Positions 18,290 to 28,366 are shown, counted from the first letter of the stretch. The stretch is 64,000 nucleotides of DNA from Corynebacterium zhongnanshanii (GCF_014490575.1 NZ_CP061033.1:2142898-2206897); one strand, 5' to 3'. A program made the numbers and translations. The notes: generated by a model from the letters alone, not told the origin.

Positions 18290-18295
18290 TATACT
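18290..18295 (+). promoter_or_regulatory. Candidate -10 box for the fhaA-pknB operon
   Basis: TATACT lies 47 bases before the fhaA start in the 235-base gap between tRNA-Leu and fhaA. It is the best match to an actinobacterial -10 here; no clear -35 is seen. Confidence 0.4.
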
Positions 18296-18341
18296 AGGCA
18301 CCAATGCCTCAACACACCTCAGGCACACAGAAAGGTATGAC

Positions 18342-19265
18342 ATGGACTTGTTCGGACGCTTCAAAAAGCTGGACAACTCTCTGCAACGCGGCCTAGAAAA
18401 CGGCTTCGCGCGCGTCTTCGGCGGCAAAGTAGTGCCCATCGAAATCGACGAACTCCTCAAACAACAGACCGAAGAGTCCATCATGTCCGACCAACACGGC
18501 AACCTCCTGGCCCCCAACACCTTCAACGTTGAAGTCAGCCAGCAAGACCTAGACAGCATGCTCGCCAGCCGCCCACGCCTCACCGAAGACCTGGCCGACC
18601 GCCTCACACGCTTCATCCGCAACCAAAACTGGACCACCACCAGCCCCGTGCTCGTCAACGTCACACCACAACCCAACCTCCACACCGGCCAACTCCGCGT
18701 AGAAGCACGCTTCGAAACACACAACGCCCCCAACCCCACCACACACAACGCCCAGGCGGCAGCGGAACAGCAGTGGGACGAGAGGTGGGCGTCGGACAAT
18801 AAAAATAACGAACAACTCGCCGACCTCATCAACAACAACCAGTCCACCCACAACAACCAGCCCAACCAAGCAGACATCGCCAACCCGCCCACCAGCTACC
18901 CCGGCACCGAAGTCATCGCACAAGTAGCACCACACCAACCCACCCAAGGCGGCCACGGCTACACCGGCGAAAACCAAGAAATCCGCGTCACCCTCGTCCT
19001 CCGCGACGGATCCGACCGCACCTACACACTCAAAGACGGCGCCAACATCATCGGACGCGGCAACGGAGTAGACCTCCGCATTCCAGACACAGGAGTCTCC
19101 CGCCAACACGCCGAAATCCAATGGGACGGATTCGACGCAGTCCTCACAGACCTCAACTCCACCAACGGAACCTCCGTCAATGGAACCCCCGTCGACAACT
19201 GGCTCCTCGCCCACGGAGACATCATCGCCCTCGGCCACTCAGAAATCGAAGTGCAATTCAACTAA
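18342..19265 (+). CDS. fhaA: FHA-domain protein FhaA
   Basis: A 307-residue cytoplasmic phosphothreonine-binding adaptor. The N-terminal DUF3662 domain (MDLFGRFKKLDNSLQRGLENGFARVFGGKVVPIE...) covers about residues 1-125. An Asn/Gln-rich linker follows, and the C-terminal FHA domain (about 215-307) shows the canonical GRGNGVDLRIPD, SRQHAEI and LNSTNGTSVNG motifs. In mycobacteria FhaA binds the phosphorylated pseudokinase domain of MurJ, and a MurJ of that architecture is encoded at 48558-52160. First gene of the kinase/cell-growth operon, with an AAAGG ribosome site before ATG 18342. The linker is shorter than in M. tuberculosis FhaA (~527 residues). Confidence 0.93.
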   Translation: MDLFGRFKKLDNSLQRGLENGFARVFGGKVVPIEIDELLKQQTEESIMSDQHGNLLAPNTFNVEVSQQDLDSMLASRPRLTEDLADRLTRFIRNQNWTTTSPVLVNVTPQPNLHTGQLRVEARFETHNAPNPTTHNAQAAAEQQWDERWASDNKNNEQLADLINNNQSTHNNQPNQADIANPPTSYPGTEVIAQVAPHQPTQGGHGYTGENQEIRVTLVLRDGSDRTYTLKDGANIIGRGNGVDLRIPDTGVSRQHAEIQWDGFDAVLTDLNSTNGTSVNGTPVDNWLLAHGDIIALGHSEIEVQFN

Positions 19266-19369
19266 ACACACAACCCCAAAAACATCTTTAAGGATGTCAC
19301 CCGTCTGCAGTAGGCTGTTCACGTAAGCCCCCGCCCGGAACCCCGGACACAGAAGGAGTCAAAGGAACA

Positions 19370-19861
19370 ATGCAGACCACCCTCTTACTGCTGGCCAAAA
19401 TCGGCCTGCTGCTCCTCCTGTGGCTATTCATCTGGCTCAGCATCCGCGCACTCCGCAAGGACACCAACTCCGCCGCCGGACTCAGCAGAGACCTCCAACC
19501 CATCCACGGCGGCCCCGGCATGCCCGCCCCGGCGCGACCAGAGCCACGCAAAGAACTCGGCAACAAACCACCACACAGCCTGGTCCTCACCACCGGACCA
19601 CTCACCGGCACCACCCTCAAACTCAAGGGCTACACAGAAATCACCATCGGACGCGCCCCCACCTGCACACTCATCCTGGAAGACGACTTCGCCTCCGGCA
19701 CACACGCGCGCCTGATCCGCCACGGCAACGCCTGGTACCTCGAAGACGTAGACTCCCGCAACGGCACCTGGATCGGCACCCAACGCATCGACCAGCCCGA
19801 ACGGCTCTACGCAGGCTCCGAATTTAGAGTGGGACAAACCTCCGTAAGGATGGAACAGTGA
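19370..19861 (+). CDS. fhaB: FHA-domain protein FhaB (FipA)
   Basis: A 163-residue protein with one N-terminal membrane span (LLLLAKIGLLLLLWLFIWLSI, about residues 4-24) and a C-terminal FHA domain. Its motifs are TIGRAPTCTLIL, SGTHARL and VDSRNGTWIGTQR. In mycobacteria FipA links PknA/PknB phosphorylation to cell-division proteins. The ATG at 19370 follows AAAGGAACA. It overlaps the next gene, pstP, by four bases (GTGA), indicating translational coupling. Confidence 0.92.
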   Translation: MQTTLLLLAKIGLLLLLWLFIWLSIRALRKDTNSAAGLSRDLQPIHGGPGMPAPARPEPRKELGNKPPHSLVLTTGPLTGTTLKLKGYTEITIGRAPTCTLILEDDFASGTHARLIRHGNAWYLEDVDSRNGTWIGTQRIDQPERLYAGSEFRVGQTSVRMEQ

Positions 19862-21561
19862 GCACACTAACCCTCAACTACGCCGCCTACTCCGACCGAG
19901 GACTCGTCCGCGGAAACAACGAAGACAGCGCCTACGCAGGCCCGCGCATGCTTGCACTCGCCGACGGCATGGGCGGACACGCCGCCGGAGAAGTCGCCAG
20001 CCAACTGCTCATCAACGCACTCCGACCACTGGACTCCCCGCTGCTGGACGAACCGACCATGCATGACAGGCTCACCACCCTGCTCGCCACAGCCATGGAC
20101 GAAGGCAACCAGGCCATCGCGCTGCACGTGGACGAAAACCCACAGCTGGAAGGCATGGGCTGTACCCTCTCCACCCTGCTGTTCCGTAATAATGAAGCCG
20201 CCCTGTGCCACGTGGGCGACTCCCGCGGGTACCTCCTGCGCGACGGCGAGCTGCAACAAATCACCAAAGACGATACCTTCGTGCAATCGCTGGTGGACGA
20301 AGGAAAACTCGCCGCCGAAGACGTTAGCAATCACCCGCAACGCTCCCTGATCCTCAAAGCGCTCACCGGCCGGCCCGTGGAACCCACGCTCAGCACCTTT
20401 CAAGTCAAAGCCGGCGACCGCTTCATGCTGTGCTCCGACGGCCTATCGGACCCCGTCAGCTTCGACACCATCCACGAAGCCCTCTCCACCGGCACGCCCG
20501 ACCACTCCGCCCGCCGTCTAGTGGAACTCGCGTTGCGCTCCGGCGGGCCGGACAATGTCACCGTGGTCATCGGGGACGTCATTGAATTCGACGCCGCCTC
20601 CAACCACGCCACAGACCCCTCCATCACCCTGCCGGCTGCGCCCATCGTGGCCGGCGCCGTGGCCGGGAAAGTCACGGACACCGAACGGCCGAACACCGCG
20701 GCCTCTCGCGCGGCCGCGCTGAACCTGCAGACCACCAGTAGGCCTGCGCAGAGTGCTGGGGATGGAGATGGTGCTGGGGCCGGTTCTGGGGATTCCGCGG
20801 ATCAGTCCGACAAAGCTGCTGCCGGTGCCGTAGGCTCCGAGGCTTCTGACTCTGCGGGCACTGGACGTCCGGCCACGGAGGCTACGGACTCCGCTCAGGC
20901 AGACGGCGCTGGCGCCTCTGAGGCTGCCGGTGCCGCTGGCGCTGCGGCTGCTGGCGCTGGCGCACGGAAGGCTTCACGTTCAAAGGGACGCGGGAGGGAC
21001 GTGAACCTCGGCGTCGACGATCATAAAAACAGCCACCCGCGCACCGATGAACAACCAGCAGTCAGCGCCGAACCCGCCCGCGGCCGGAAGAAAAAGCGCG
21101 GCCTCACGATCGCGCTGATCGTCGCGCTCGTGATCCTGGCAGGCCTCGCGACCAGCGGATACATCCTCTGGAACAACGCCAAGAACAGCTACTACGTCGC
21201 CGAAGAGGACGGCCGCATCGCCATCTACAACGGCAAGCGAGACAGCATCCTCGGCAACACACTCAACAGCAAATACCAAGAAATCTGCCTGGCGGAAAAC
21301 CAGAAAGTCACCACCTACCCCGCCGGCACCAAGGCGCCGAAAATGGGCAGCAAGGACTGCCACCACTTCCGCACGGACGACCTCACCCCCGTCGCCCGCG
21401 GAGCCATCAGCAACCTCCCCAACACCACCTACGACGAAGCACTGAACCAAGTGCACCGGCTCGCGGAACGCACCCTCCCCGCGTGCGTCACACGAACATC
21501 CAACTCCAGCAACCCAGAGGACCTCACCACCCCCGGAGTGTCCTGCCGAGAGGTGAAGTAA
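19858..21561 (+). CDS. pstP: PP2C-type Ser/Thr phosphatase PstP
   Basis: A 567-residue membrane-anchored protein phosphatase that opposes PknA and PknB. The PP2C domain (about residues 1-240) has SDRGLVRGNNEDS, LADGMGGHAAGE, HVGDSRGYLLRDG, LCSDGLSD and GGPDNVTVV, supplying the metal-binding aspartates. A long Gly/Ala/Ser/Asp low-complexity linker (about 270-375) precedes a charged segment and a single membrane span (LTIALIVALVILAGLATSGYIL, about 415-437), then an extracellular domain of ~125 residues with three cysteines. Starts with GTG 19858 overlapping fhaB and ends immediately before the rodA start. The linker resembles the one in PknB in composition. Confidence 0.93.
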   Translation: MSTLTLNYAAYSDRGLVRGNNEDSAYAGPRMLALADGMGGHAAGEVASQLLINALRPLDSPLLDEPTMHDRLTTLLATAMDEGNQAIALHVDENPQLEGMGCTLSTLLFRNNEAALCHVGDSRGYLLRDGELQQITKDDTFVQSLVDEGKLAAEDVSNHPQRSLILKALTGRPVEPTLSTFQVKAGDRFMLCSDGLSDPVSFDTIHEALSTGTPDHSARRLVELALRSGGPDNVTVVIGDVIEFDAASNHATDPSITLPAAPIVAGAVAGKVTDTERPNTAASRAAALNLQTTSRPAQSAGDGDGAGAGSGDSADQSDKAAAGAVGSEASDSAGTGRPATEATDSAQADGAGASEAAGAAGAAAAGAGARKASRSKGRGRDVNLGVDDHKNSHPRTDEQPAVSAEPARGRKKKRGLTIALIVALVILAGLATSGYILWNNAKNSYYVAEEDGRIAIYNGKRDSILGNTLNSKYQEICLAENQKVTTYPAGTKAPKMGSKDCHHFRTDDLTPVARGAISNLPNTTYDEALNQVHRLAERTLPACVTRTSNSSNPEDLTTPGVSCREVK

Positions 21562-22947
21562 ATGCTGATCTTCCGCCGAAAAACCGAAGCACTGCTGCTG
21601 CTCGCCACCGCGGTGCTCATGCTCGTCGCCAACATCGCACTGGACCTCTCCCGCGCCAACGGAGCCGGCATCCCCCAAGGACCCGACGGGGACACCACCA
21701 ACGCCACCATCAGCTCCTCCGCGCTGACCGTCACCGGCGGCTTCTTCGCCATCTTCCTCATCGCACACCTCGTTCTGTGCTGGCGAGCACCCAAGGCCGA
21801 CCAGATCATGCTGCCCATCGTGGCGCTGCTCAACGGCCTCGGACTGGTCATGATTACGCGGCTGGACATGGCCACGGACTGGAACCTGGCGCAATCACAG
21901 ATCATGTGGACCTTCGTAGGCGTGGGTCTGATGTGCGCCGTGGTGATCTTCCTCAAAGACCACCGCAGCCTGCAGAACTACACCTACATCATGGGCCTGG
22001 CCGGGCTGATCCTGTCCGCGCTGCCCATCGTGTGGCCCACCAGCCTTAATGCGGACGCCAACGTGTGGATCTCCATCGGCCCCTTCTCCATCCAACCCGG
22101 AGAGTTCTCCAAACTGCTGCTCCTGCTGTTCTTCGGCGGACTGCTGATCCAAAAGCGGCGCCTGTTCACCGTGGCCGGGAAAACATTCATGGGGCTGCAG
22201 TTCCCGCGTCTGCGTGACCTGGGGCCACTGTTCCTGGTGTGGGGCATTGCGCTGGTCATCATGGCCGCACAAAACGACTTCGGCCCCGCCCTGATCCTGT
22301 TCGGCACCGTGCTGGGCATGCTCTACATGGCCACCGGGCGCGCCTCCTGGCTGATCCTGGGCTTCGGCCTGGCCGCCATCGGTGCGGTGGGCGTGTACCA
22401 GATCAGCGCCAAGATCCAGGACCGTGTGAACAACTTCGTGGACCCACTGGCCCACTACGACGGCAACGGCTTCCAGCTCTCCCAAGCCCTGTTCGGCATG
22501 TCCTTCGGCGGCGTGACCGGCACCGGCCTGGGACAGGGCTACCCCGAGAACGTACCCGTCGCCCACTCGGACTTCATCCTTGCAGCCTTCGGTGAGGAGC
22601 TGGGCCTGATCGGCCTGGCCGCCATCCTGCTGCTGTACCTGGTGCTCATCAACCGCGGCTTCCACACCGCCATGATCGCCCGGGACTCCTACGGCAAGCT
22701 CATCGCCGCCGGCATGGCGCTGACCATCACCGTGCAGATCTTCGTGGTCACCGGCGGTATCTCCCGCCTGATGCCGATGACCGGCCTCACCACGCCATTT
22801 TTGTCCCACGGTGGATCCTCCCTGCTCGCCAACTACATCCTGCTGGCGCTGCTGCTGAGGATCAGCGCCGACGCCCGCAGTGCCGCGGAGGTCCGCAGCA
22901 CCGCCGATGTCCGCACCCCCTCAACCCCAGGAGCTGATGCACGATGA
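21562..22947 (+). CDS. rodA: SEDS-family peptidoglycan polymerase (RodA/FtsW)
   Basis: A 461-residue integral membrane glycosyltransferase that polymerises lipid II into glycan strands, working with the class B PBP encoded next. About 12 hydrophobic segments are visible. SEDS hallmarks include NDFGPALILF, a GTGLGQGYPENVPVAHSDFI-type loop with the conserved acidic/His residues, and the C-terminal GLTTPFLSHGGSSLLANY. The start abuts the pstP stop codon, and the end overlaps pbpA by four bases (ATGA). By position in the conserved cassette this is the RodA member. The C-terminal tail is a short Ala/Arg/Ser-rich extension. Confidence 0.93.
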   Translation: MLIFRRKTEALLLLATAVLMLVANIALDLSRANGAGIPQGPDGDTTNATISSSALTVTGGFFAIFLIAHLVLCWRAPKADQIMLPIVALLNGLGLVMITRLDMATDWNLAQSQIMWTFVGVGLMCAVVIFLKDHRSLQNYTYIMGLAGLILSALPIVWPTSLNADANVWISIGPFSIQPGEFSKLLLLLFFGGLLIQKRRLFTVAGKTFMGLQFPRLRDLGPLFLVWGIALVIMAAQNDFGPALILFGTVLGMLYMATGRASWLILGFGLAAIGAVGVYQISAKIQDRVNNFVDPLAHYDGNGFQLSQALFGMSFGGVTGTGLGQGYPENVPVAHSDFILAAFGEELGLIGLAAILLLYLVLINRGFHTAMIARDSYGKLIAAGMALTITVQIFVVTGGISRLMPMTGLTTPFLSHGGSSLLANYILLALLLRISADARSAAEVRSTADVRTPSTPGADAR

Positions 22948-24389
22948 ACAAAGCAATCCGCAACGTCACCATCTTCGGCTTCCTCCTTGTGGTGGTGCTC
23001 CTGGTCAACCTGACCTACATCCAGGCTTTCTCCACGGACTCCCTGGCCAACAACCCGAAAAACTCCCGCCAGTTCCTGGCCGCCAAAACACAACAGCGCG
23101 GCGCCATCACTGCCGGCGGGCAGCTCCTCGCGGAATCCACCGCGGACGAGCAGGGCTACTACCACCGCAGCTACCCCGCCAACCCCGGCACCTACGGCAG
23201 CGTGATCGGCTACCTGTCCGACCGTTACGGCGCCGCTGGCGTGGAGCTGTCCCAAAACTCCATCCTGACCGGTGAGGACCCGTCCCTCTTCGCCGCCCGC
23301 ACTTGGGACCAGCTGACGGGCAAGAAGGTCGCCGGCGCGAACGTGGACCTCACCCTGGTCCCCGCCGTGCAGCAAGTGGCCTACGACCAGCTCGCCAACA
23401 ACGGCTACTCCGGCTCCGTCGTGGCGCTGAAGCCGTCCACCGGCGAAATCCTGGCCATGGCCTCCACCCCGTCCTACGACCCCTCCACCATCGTGCAGGA
23501 GGACACCGAAGCCGCTGATAACGCGTTTACCGCCTATAACACCGACGCCAACAGCCCACTGTTGAACCGCTCCACGCAACAGATCCAGCCCCCTGGATCC
23601 ACGTTCAAGGTCATCACCACTGCCGCGGCACTGGCTGCCGGGGAGTCCCCGGACACGTCCGTCACCGCGGCTCCGCAGATCACTCTGCCGGACACCACCA
23701 CAACCCTGGAGAACTACGCCGGCTCCACCTGTGCCGGCGGTGGCACCACCACCCTGCGCCAGGCTTTCGCAGAGTCCTGCAACACTGCCTTCGCGGATCT
23801 GGTGAACCGTCACAGCATCGAGGACTTCACCAACATGGCCCGTGCCTTCGGCGTGGGTGAGAGCCTGGATAATGTGGGCATTCCCGTCGTCGATTCCAGG
23901 ATCGGTGACATCCAGGATCGCGCAGCCCTGGCGCAATCCTCCATTGGCCAGCGCGACATCGCCCTGACCCCGCTGCAGAACGCGGTCATCGCCGCCACCA
24001 TCGCCAATGGTGGTCAGCGCATGGAGCCGCACCTCATCAAGCAGATCACCGGCGCGGACCTCTCCCCCATCCGCAAGACCAAAGCCAAGAAGGTCAACGA
24101 CCCCATCACCCCACAAGTGGCACAGCAGCTCAAGGAGCTGATGATCGGGGCGGAGCAGCACGCCGGCGGCGACGCCTCCATCGCCTCGAAGACGGGCACC
24201 GCCGAGCACGGCGAGGACTCCCGCAACTCCAACCCACACGCCTGGTACATCGCCTTCTCCACCACCGCGGATGTTGCCGTGGCAGTGCTGGTGGAAAACG
24301 GCGGTAACGCTGGGCAAGGTGCCACCGGTGGATCGGTGGCCGCACCAATCGGCCGCGCGGTGATCCGCGCGGCAGAACAGGGGCAGTAA
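22944..24389 (+). CDS. pbpA: Class B penicillin-binding protein PbpA
   Basis: A 481-residue D,D-transpeptidase that cross-links peptidoglycan and is the partner of the adjacent SEDS polymerase. One N-terminal membrane span (VTIFGFLLVVVLLVNLTYIQAF, about 8-29) is followed by a short pedestal (RGAITAGGQLLAES...) and the transpeptidase domain. Catalytic motifs are S219-T-F-K222 (GSTFK), an SCN triad (AESCNTAF) and KTGTAEHG near residue 413. The size fits mycobacterial PbpA (~490 residues). It overlaps rodA by four bases and is separated from pknA by two. Being beta-lactam binding follows from the family. Confidence 0.93.
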   Translation: MNKAIRNVTIFGFLLVVVLLVNLTYIQAFSTDSLANNPKNSRQFLAAKTQQRGAITAGGQLLAESTADEQGYYHRSYPANPGTYGSVIGYLSDRYGAAGVELSQNSILTGEDPSLFAARTWDQLTGKKVAGANVDLTLVPAVQQVAYDQLANNGYSGSVVALKPSTGEILAMASTPSYDPSTIVQEDTEAADNAFTAYNTDANSPLLNRSTQQIQPPGSTFKVITTAAALAAGESPDTSVTAAPQITLPDTTTTLENYAGSTCAGGGTTTLRQAFAESCNTAFADLVNRHSIEDFTNMARAFGVGESLDNVGIPVVDSRIGDIQDRAALAQSSIGQRDIALTPLQNAVIAATIANGGQRMEPHLIKQITGADLSPIRKTKAKKVNDPITPQVAQQLKELMIGAEQHAGGDASIASKTGTAEHGEDSRNSNPHAWYIAFSTTADVAVAVLVENGGNAGQGATGGSVAAPIGRAVIRAAEQGQ

Positions 24390-24391
24390 GC

Positions 24392-26035
24392 ATGAGTACT
24401 GACGACAATCTCAATCCGACGAACCCCGGCGCGGGATCCGTGGACCGCTCGGACATCGACCACTTGCAGCGCCTCCTCGGGCAGCGCTACCAGCTCCAAT
24501 GGATCATCGGGCACGGTGGCATGTCCACCGTCTGGCTCGCCAAGGACACCAACCACACCCCACCCAAGGACGTGGCCGTCAAGATCCTGCGGCCCGAATA
24601 CACCGAGAACACCGAGTTCCGCACCCGCTTCCGCAACGAAGCCGAAGCAGCAATGCGGCTCAACAGCCCCAACATCGTCACCACCTACGACTACGGCGAA
24701 GTGCACGAGGACACCGGCTACAAAGGCCTGATCTTCTGCTACATCGTCATGGAATACATCAAGGGCGAAGCGTTAGCGGACGTGCTCGGCCGCCAGAAGA
24801 CGCTCTCCGAGCCACTGGTCGCGGACCTCCTCGCGCAGGCCGCCACCGGCCTGGAGGAGATCCACCGCTCCGGCATGGTGCACCGCGACATCAAGCCCGG
24901 CAACCTCCTCATCACCACCGACGGCAGGGTCAAGGTCAGCGACTTCGGCATTGCCAAAGCCGCTGAAGCAGTCCCGCTGACCCGCACAGGAATGGTGGTC
25001 GGCACCGCCCAGTACGTCTCCCCCGAGCAGGCCCAAGGCCTGAACGTCGAGCCGGCCTCGGACGTCTACTCCCTGGGAGTGGTCGGCTACGAGTGCCTCG
25101 CCGGACGCCGCCCCTTCACCGGCGAGACCACCGTGTCCGTCGCCATCAAGCACATCTCCGAAGACCCCAGCCCACTGCCCCACACCGTCAGCCCGCAGAT
25201 GCGCGAATTCATCGCCATCTGCCTGCGCAAAGACCCCGCCAGCCGCTACGCTGACGGCAAGGAAATGGCCAGCGCCATGGCGTTGGTCGCCGACGGCCAC
25301 CGGCCACCCCAGCCGGACCACGTCCCCAACGTGTCGGTGACCCATCCACTCACCGAGCAGCTGGGTGCCGTCGCCACCGGCACCGGCACCAGCGTGCCGC
25401 CCATGCAAGGGCCCACGCAGCAAGGCGCTGCGCAGCGCACTGCCAACACTGGCAACAACGCTGCACAGGGCGCCGCCAACGGTGCAGTCCGCCCAACGAA
25501 CGCTGCCAACAACGCACGCACCTCCGCCAACAGTGCTGCCAACAACCAAGGACGCAACACCAAGAAAAACAAAACCAACACCCCCCTCATCCTCACCAGC
25601 CTGCTCGCACTCGCAGCCATCGGCGTAGCCGGCTACCTCTACCTCGCCGACCCCACCTCCGACACCAACGACACCGAAACCACCACCATCACCAGCGAAA
25701 TCACCACACCCGAAACCACCACCAGCCCACACATCACCACCGAACGCACCACCCGCCAACGCACCACAGCCGAGACCACCACCTCGGACACCCCAGACAC
25801 CAACACCACCACCAACGAACCCACCACACCCACCGAAGAACCCAGCCGTCCACAACCAACCACCACCCAACCCCCACACACCACCCGACCCCAAACACCT
25901 CCCACCAACCCCCTCCCACAACCCGACGACCCAAGCCCCAACAACCCACCAGCCGACAACCAACCATCGGCTGCGGCGATAGAGAACCTCGGCGTCGAAG
26001 AAGGAAAAGAACAACCCCCAGCCAACGACGCCTAA
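24392..26035 (+). CDS. pknA: Ser/Thr protein kinase PknA
   Basis: A 547-residue membrane kinase. The kinase domain (about 33-300) has GHGGMSTVWLAKD as the glycine loop, the invariant lysine K64 (VAVK), HRDIKPGN with catalytic D166, DFG (VSDFGIAK) and a T-loop ending GTAQYVSPEQ. An Ala/Asn/Gln-rich linker leads to one membrane span (LILTSLLALAAIGVAGYLYLA, about 399-419) and an extracellular tail of ~125 residues that is almost pure Thr/Pro/Asn/Glu low complexity, possibly an O-mannosylated stalk. It lacks PASTA repeats, which distinguishes it from PknB. Two bases separate it from pbpA. Confidence 0.93.
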   Translation: MSTDDNLNPTNPGAGSVDRSDIDHLQRLLGQRYQLQWIIGHGGMSTVWLAKDTNHTPPKDVAVKILRPEYTENTEFRTRFRNEAEAAMRLNSPNIVTTYDYGEVHEDTGYKGLIFCYIVMEYIKGEALADVLGRQKTLSEPLVADLLAQAATGLEEIHRSGMVHRDIKPGNLLITTDGRVKVSDFGIAKAAEAVPLTRTGMVVGTAQYVSPEQAQGLNVEPASDVYSLGVVGYECLAGRRPFTGETTVSVAIKHISEDPSPLPHTVSPQMREFIAICLRKDPASRYADGKEMASAMALVADGHRPPQPDHVPNVSVTHPLTEQLGAVATGTGTSVPPMQGPTQQGAAQRTANTGNNAAQGAANGAVRPTNAANNARTSANSAANNQGRNTKKNKTNTPLILTSLLALAAIGVAGYLYLADPTSDTNDTETTTITSEITTPETTTSPHITTERTTRQRTTAETTTSDTPDTNTTTNEPTTPTEEPSRPQPTTTQPPHTTRPQTPPTNPLPQPDDPSPNNPPADNQPSAAAIENLGVEEGKEQPPANDA

Positions 26036-26112
26036 CCCCAAACCCCCAACATGCACTAACATCGATAGGCTAGAGTCCCCACACCCCGGGTCAGACACAA
26101 AGGAGCAACACC

Positions 26113-28344
26113 GTGGATCGCATCGGCACAACCCTCGGCGGGCGCTACCGCCTCAGTGCCAAAATCGGCACAGGCGGCATGTCCGTTGTCTACGCAGCCA
26201 CCGACGAACTCCTCGGCCGCGACGTAGCCGTCAAAATGATGCGACCCGACCTCGCCCGCGACCACAGCTTCCTGGAACGCTTCCGCCGCGAAGCCCAAAA
26301 CGCCGCGAAGCTCAACCACCAAGCCATCGTCGCCGTCTACGACACCGGCGAAACCCCCGAATACGACGAAGCCGTTCCCTACATCGTCATGGAACGCGTC
26401 CACGGCGAAACGCTGCGCGACATCATCCAAGACCGCGGCACCATGAGCCTCAGCGAAGCCGCCACCATCATGGCGCAAGTCTGCGACGCGCTCCACTTCA
26501 GCCACGAAGCCGGCATCATCCACCGCGACATCAAACCCGCGAACATCATGATCACCAACACCGGCATGGTGAAAGTCATGGACTTCGGCATCGCCCGCGC
26601 GCTATCCGACTCCTCCTCCGCCATGACGCAAACCGCCGCCGTGATCGGGACCGCGCAATACCTGTCCCCCGAGCAAGCACGCGGCAAATCCGCCGACGCC
26701 CGGTCTGACATCTACGCCGCAGGCTGCGTATTATTCGAACTCGCCACCGGCCAGCCGCCATTCCAGGGTGAATCCCCGTTCAGCGTGGCGTTCCAACACG
26801 TCCAAGACCAGGTCAAAAACCCCTCCAGCGTTCCCGGCATGCACCTGTCCAAGCGGGAGGCGCTGTCCCTGGACTCGATCATTCTGACCTCCATGGCGAA
26901 GTCTCCATCCGACCGGTACGACGACGCCCAACAGATGGCCACCGACCTGCGGCGCCTCGCCGACGACCAGCTGCCGCTGGTCGCGCAGCCGTACACCGAA
27001 GAAGCGCAGGGTGATGACACTGCCGGTGGTACTAGCGCTAGCGGCAATGGTGCTGGCGGCGCGGGCCGGGCCGGCTTGGCCGGCGGTGCTGCCGGCGGAG
27101 CCGCAGGCGCTGGATTAGCTGGAGCGGCTGGTGCGGCTGGCTCTGGTGCGGACGCTGCCGGCGCTGCTGGGGGCTCTGGTGCGGGCGCTGACAACAACCC
27201 CGAAACCACCATCCTCCCCACACAACAGCCCGGCAACAACGCGGCGAATGCCTACCCAGAAACCGCCTACGACCAGGCCGGACACAACACCTCCGGACAG
27301 CCCAGCAACCCCAATTACAACCACGCCAACCACACCGGAGCACCGTACGGAGGCCCGGAAGAGGGCGAGGCGGGCGTCGTAGAAGAAAAAGACAACGCAC
27401 CACGCCGCAGCAAAACCACCATCGCCCTCTGGACCATCAGCACCCTCCTGTTGCTCGGCGCGGGCGGGTACATCGGCTACCGGGTCATCGACGATAACAA
27501 CAGCAGCAGCAACAGCAGCCACGACGTCACCCTGCCAAAAATCGCCAACAAACCACGCGACATCGCCGAAAAAGAACTCACCAACCTCGGGCTGAAAGTC
27601 ACCACAGAAGAACGGCCCGACCACGACATCGCGCGCGGCAACGCCATCGGCACCGACCCCGGCGAAGGATCCACCCTGCCCGCAGGCTCCACCGTCACCC
27701 TGCTCATTTCCGCAGGTAAAGAACTCACCGAAGTTCCAGACCTCACCGGCATGAACACCTCCGAAGCCTCCGACGCACTACGGCACGCAAAACTGCAGCT
27801 CAACTCCGAAGTGCGCGAAGACACCTCCGACGACGTCCCCGCCGGCAACATCATCACGCAAAACCCGCCACAAGGGACGCACGTGTCCGTGGGGACGAAG
27901 GTCACGATCACCGTCTCCACAGGCAAGGAAAAAGCCACCGTGCCGACGGTTTCTGGTCAAGACCTGGACGACGCGCGCACGAAACTTGAAGCAGCCGGTT
28001 TCAAGGTGACCGTCAAGCAGGTGGACTCGCCAGAGCCGCTGAACAAGGTGCTCAGCGCCTCCGGCGAAGGCCAGCGGATGGAACGGGACTCCGAAATCAC
28101 CCTGACCGTGTCCCGCAACAACCAAATCTCCATGCCGAACTTAACCGGCATGAAATACAGCGATGCTGTGGATGAACTGCGGCGCGCCGGCTGGACCGGC
28201 GGAGGCGTGGAGCGCTCCGAGACCAGCACAAACGACCTGCTGAAGGTCGATACCGTGGCACACCAGTCCATCTCTGCAGGCACGACTATCGATAAGAACG
28301 CGCAGGTGCGCGTGGACGTGTTCGTGTTCGCGCTGCTGCCTTAG
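26113..28344 (+). CDS. pknB: PASTA-domain Ser/Thr protein kinase PknB
   Basis: A 743-residue sensor kinase for cell-wall fragments. GTG 26113 follows AAAGGAG. The kinase domain (about 10-275) has GTGGMSVVYAATD, invariant K41, HRDIKPAN with D139, DFGIARAL, and GTAQYLSPEQARG. A Gly/Ala repeat linker (coded about 27015-27190) precedes a membrane span (TIALWTISTLLLLGAGGYIG, about 436-456) and four extracellular PASTA domains (about 472-740), which in the family bind muropeptides or lipid II. Known mycobacterial substrates CwlM and MurJ are encoded later in this window. Last gene of the cassette, with a 77-base gap after pknA that may hold a secondary promoter. Confidence 0.95.
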   Translation: MDRIGTTLGGRYRLSAKIGTGGMSVVYAATDELLGRDVAVKMMRPDLARDHSFLERFRREAQNAAKLNHQAIVAVYDTGETPEYDEAVPYIVMERVHGETLRDIIQDRGTMSLSEAATIMAQVCDALHFSHEAGIIHRDIKPANIMITNTGMVKVMDFGIARALSDSSSAMTQTAAVIGTAQYLSPEQARGKSADARSDIYAAGCVLFELATGQPPFQGESPFSVAFQHVQDQVKNPSSVPGMHLSKREALSLDSIILTSMAKSPSDRYDDAQQMATDLRRLADDQLPLVAQPYTEEAQGDDTAGGTSASGNGAGGAGRAGLAGGAAGGAAGAGLAGAAGAAGSGADAAGAAGGSGAGADNNPETTILPTQQPGNNAANAYPETAYDQAGHNTSGQPSNPNYNHANHTGAPYGGPEEGEAGVVEEKDNAPRRSKTTIALWTISTLLLLGAGGYIGYRVIDDNNSSSNSSHDVTLPKIANKPRDIAEKELTNLGLKVTTEERPDHDIARGNAIGTDPGEGSTLPAGSTVTLLISAGKELTEVPDLTGMNTSEASDALRHAKLQLNSEVREDTSDDVPAGNIITQNPPQGTHVSVGTKVTITVSTGKEKATVPTVSGQDLDDARTKLEAAGFKVTVKQVDSPEPLNKVLSASGEGQRMERDSEITLTVSRNNQISMPNLTGMKYSDAVDELRRAGWTGGGVERSETSTNDLLKVDTVAHQSISAGTTIDKNAQVRVDVFVFALLP

Positions 28345-28366
28345 GCTTTTCTTCTGTGGCAGCTGT

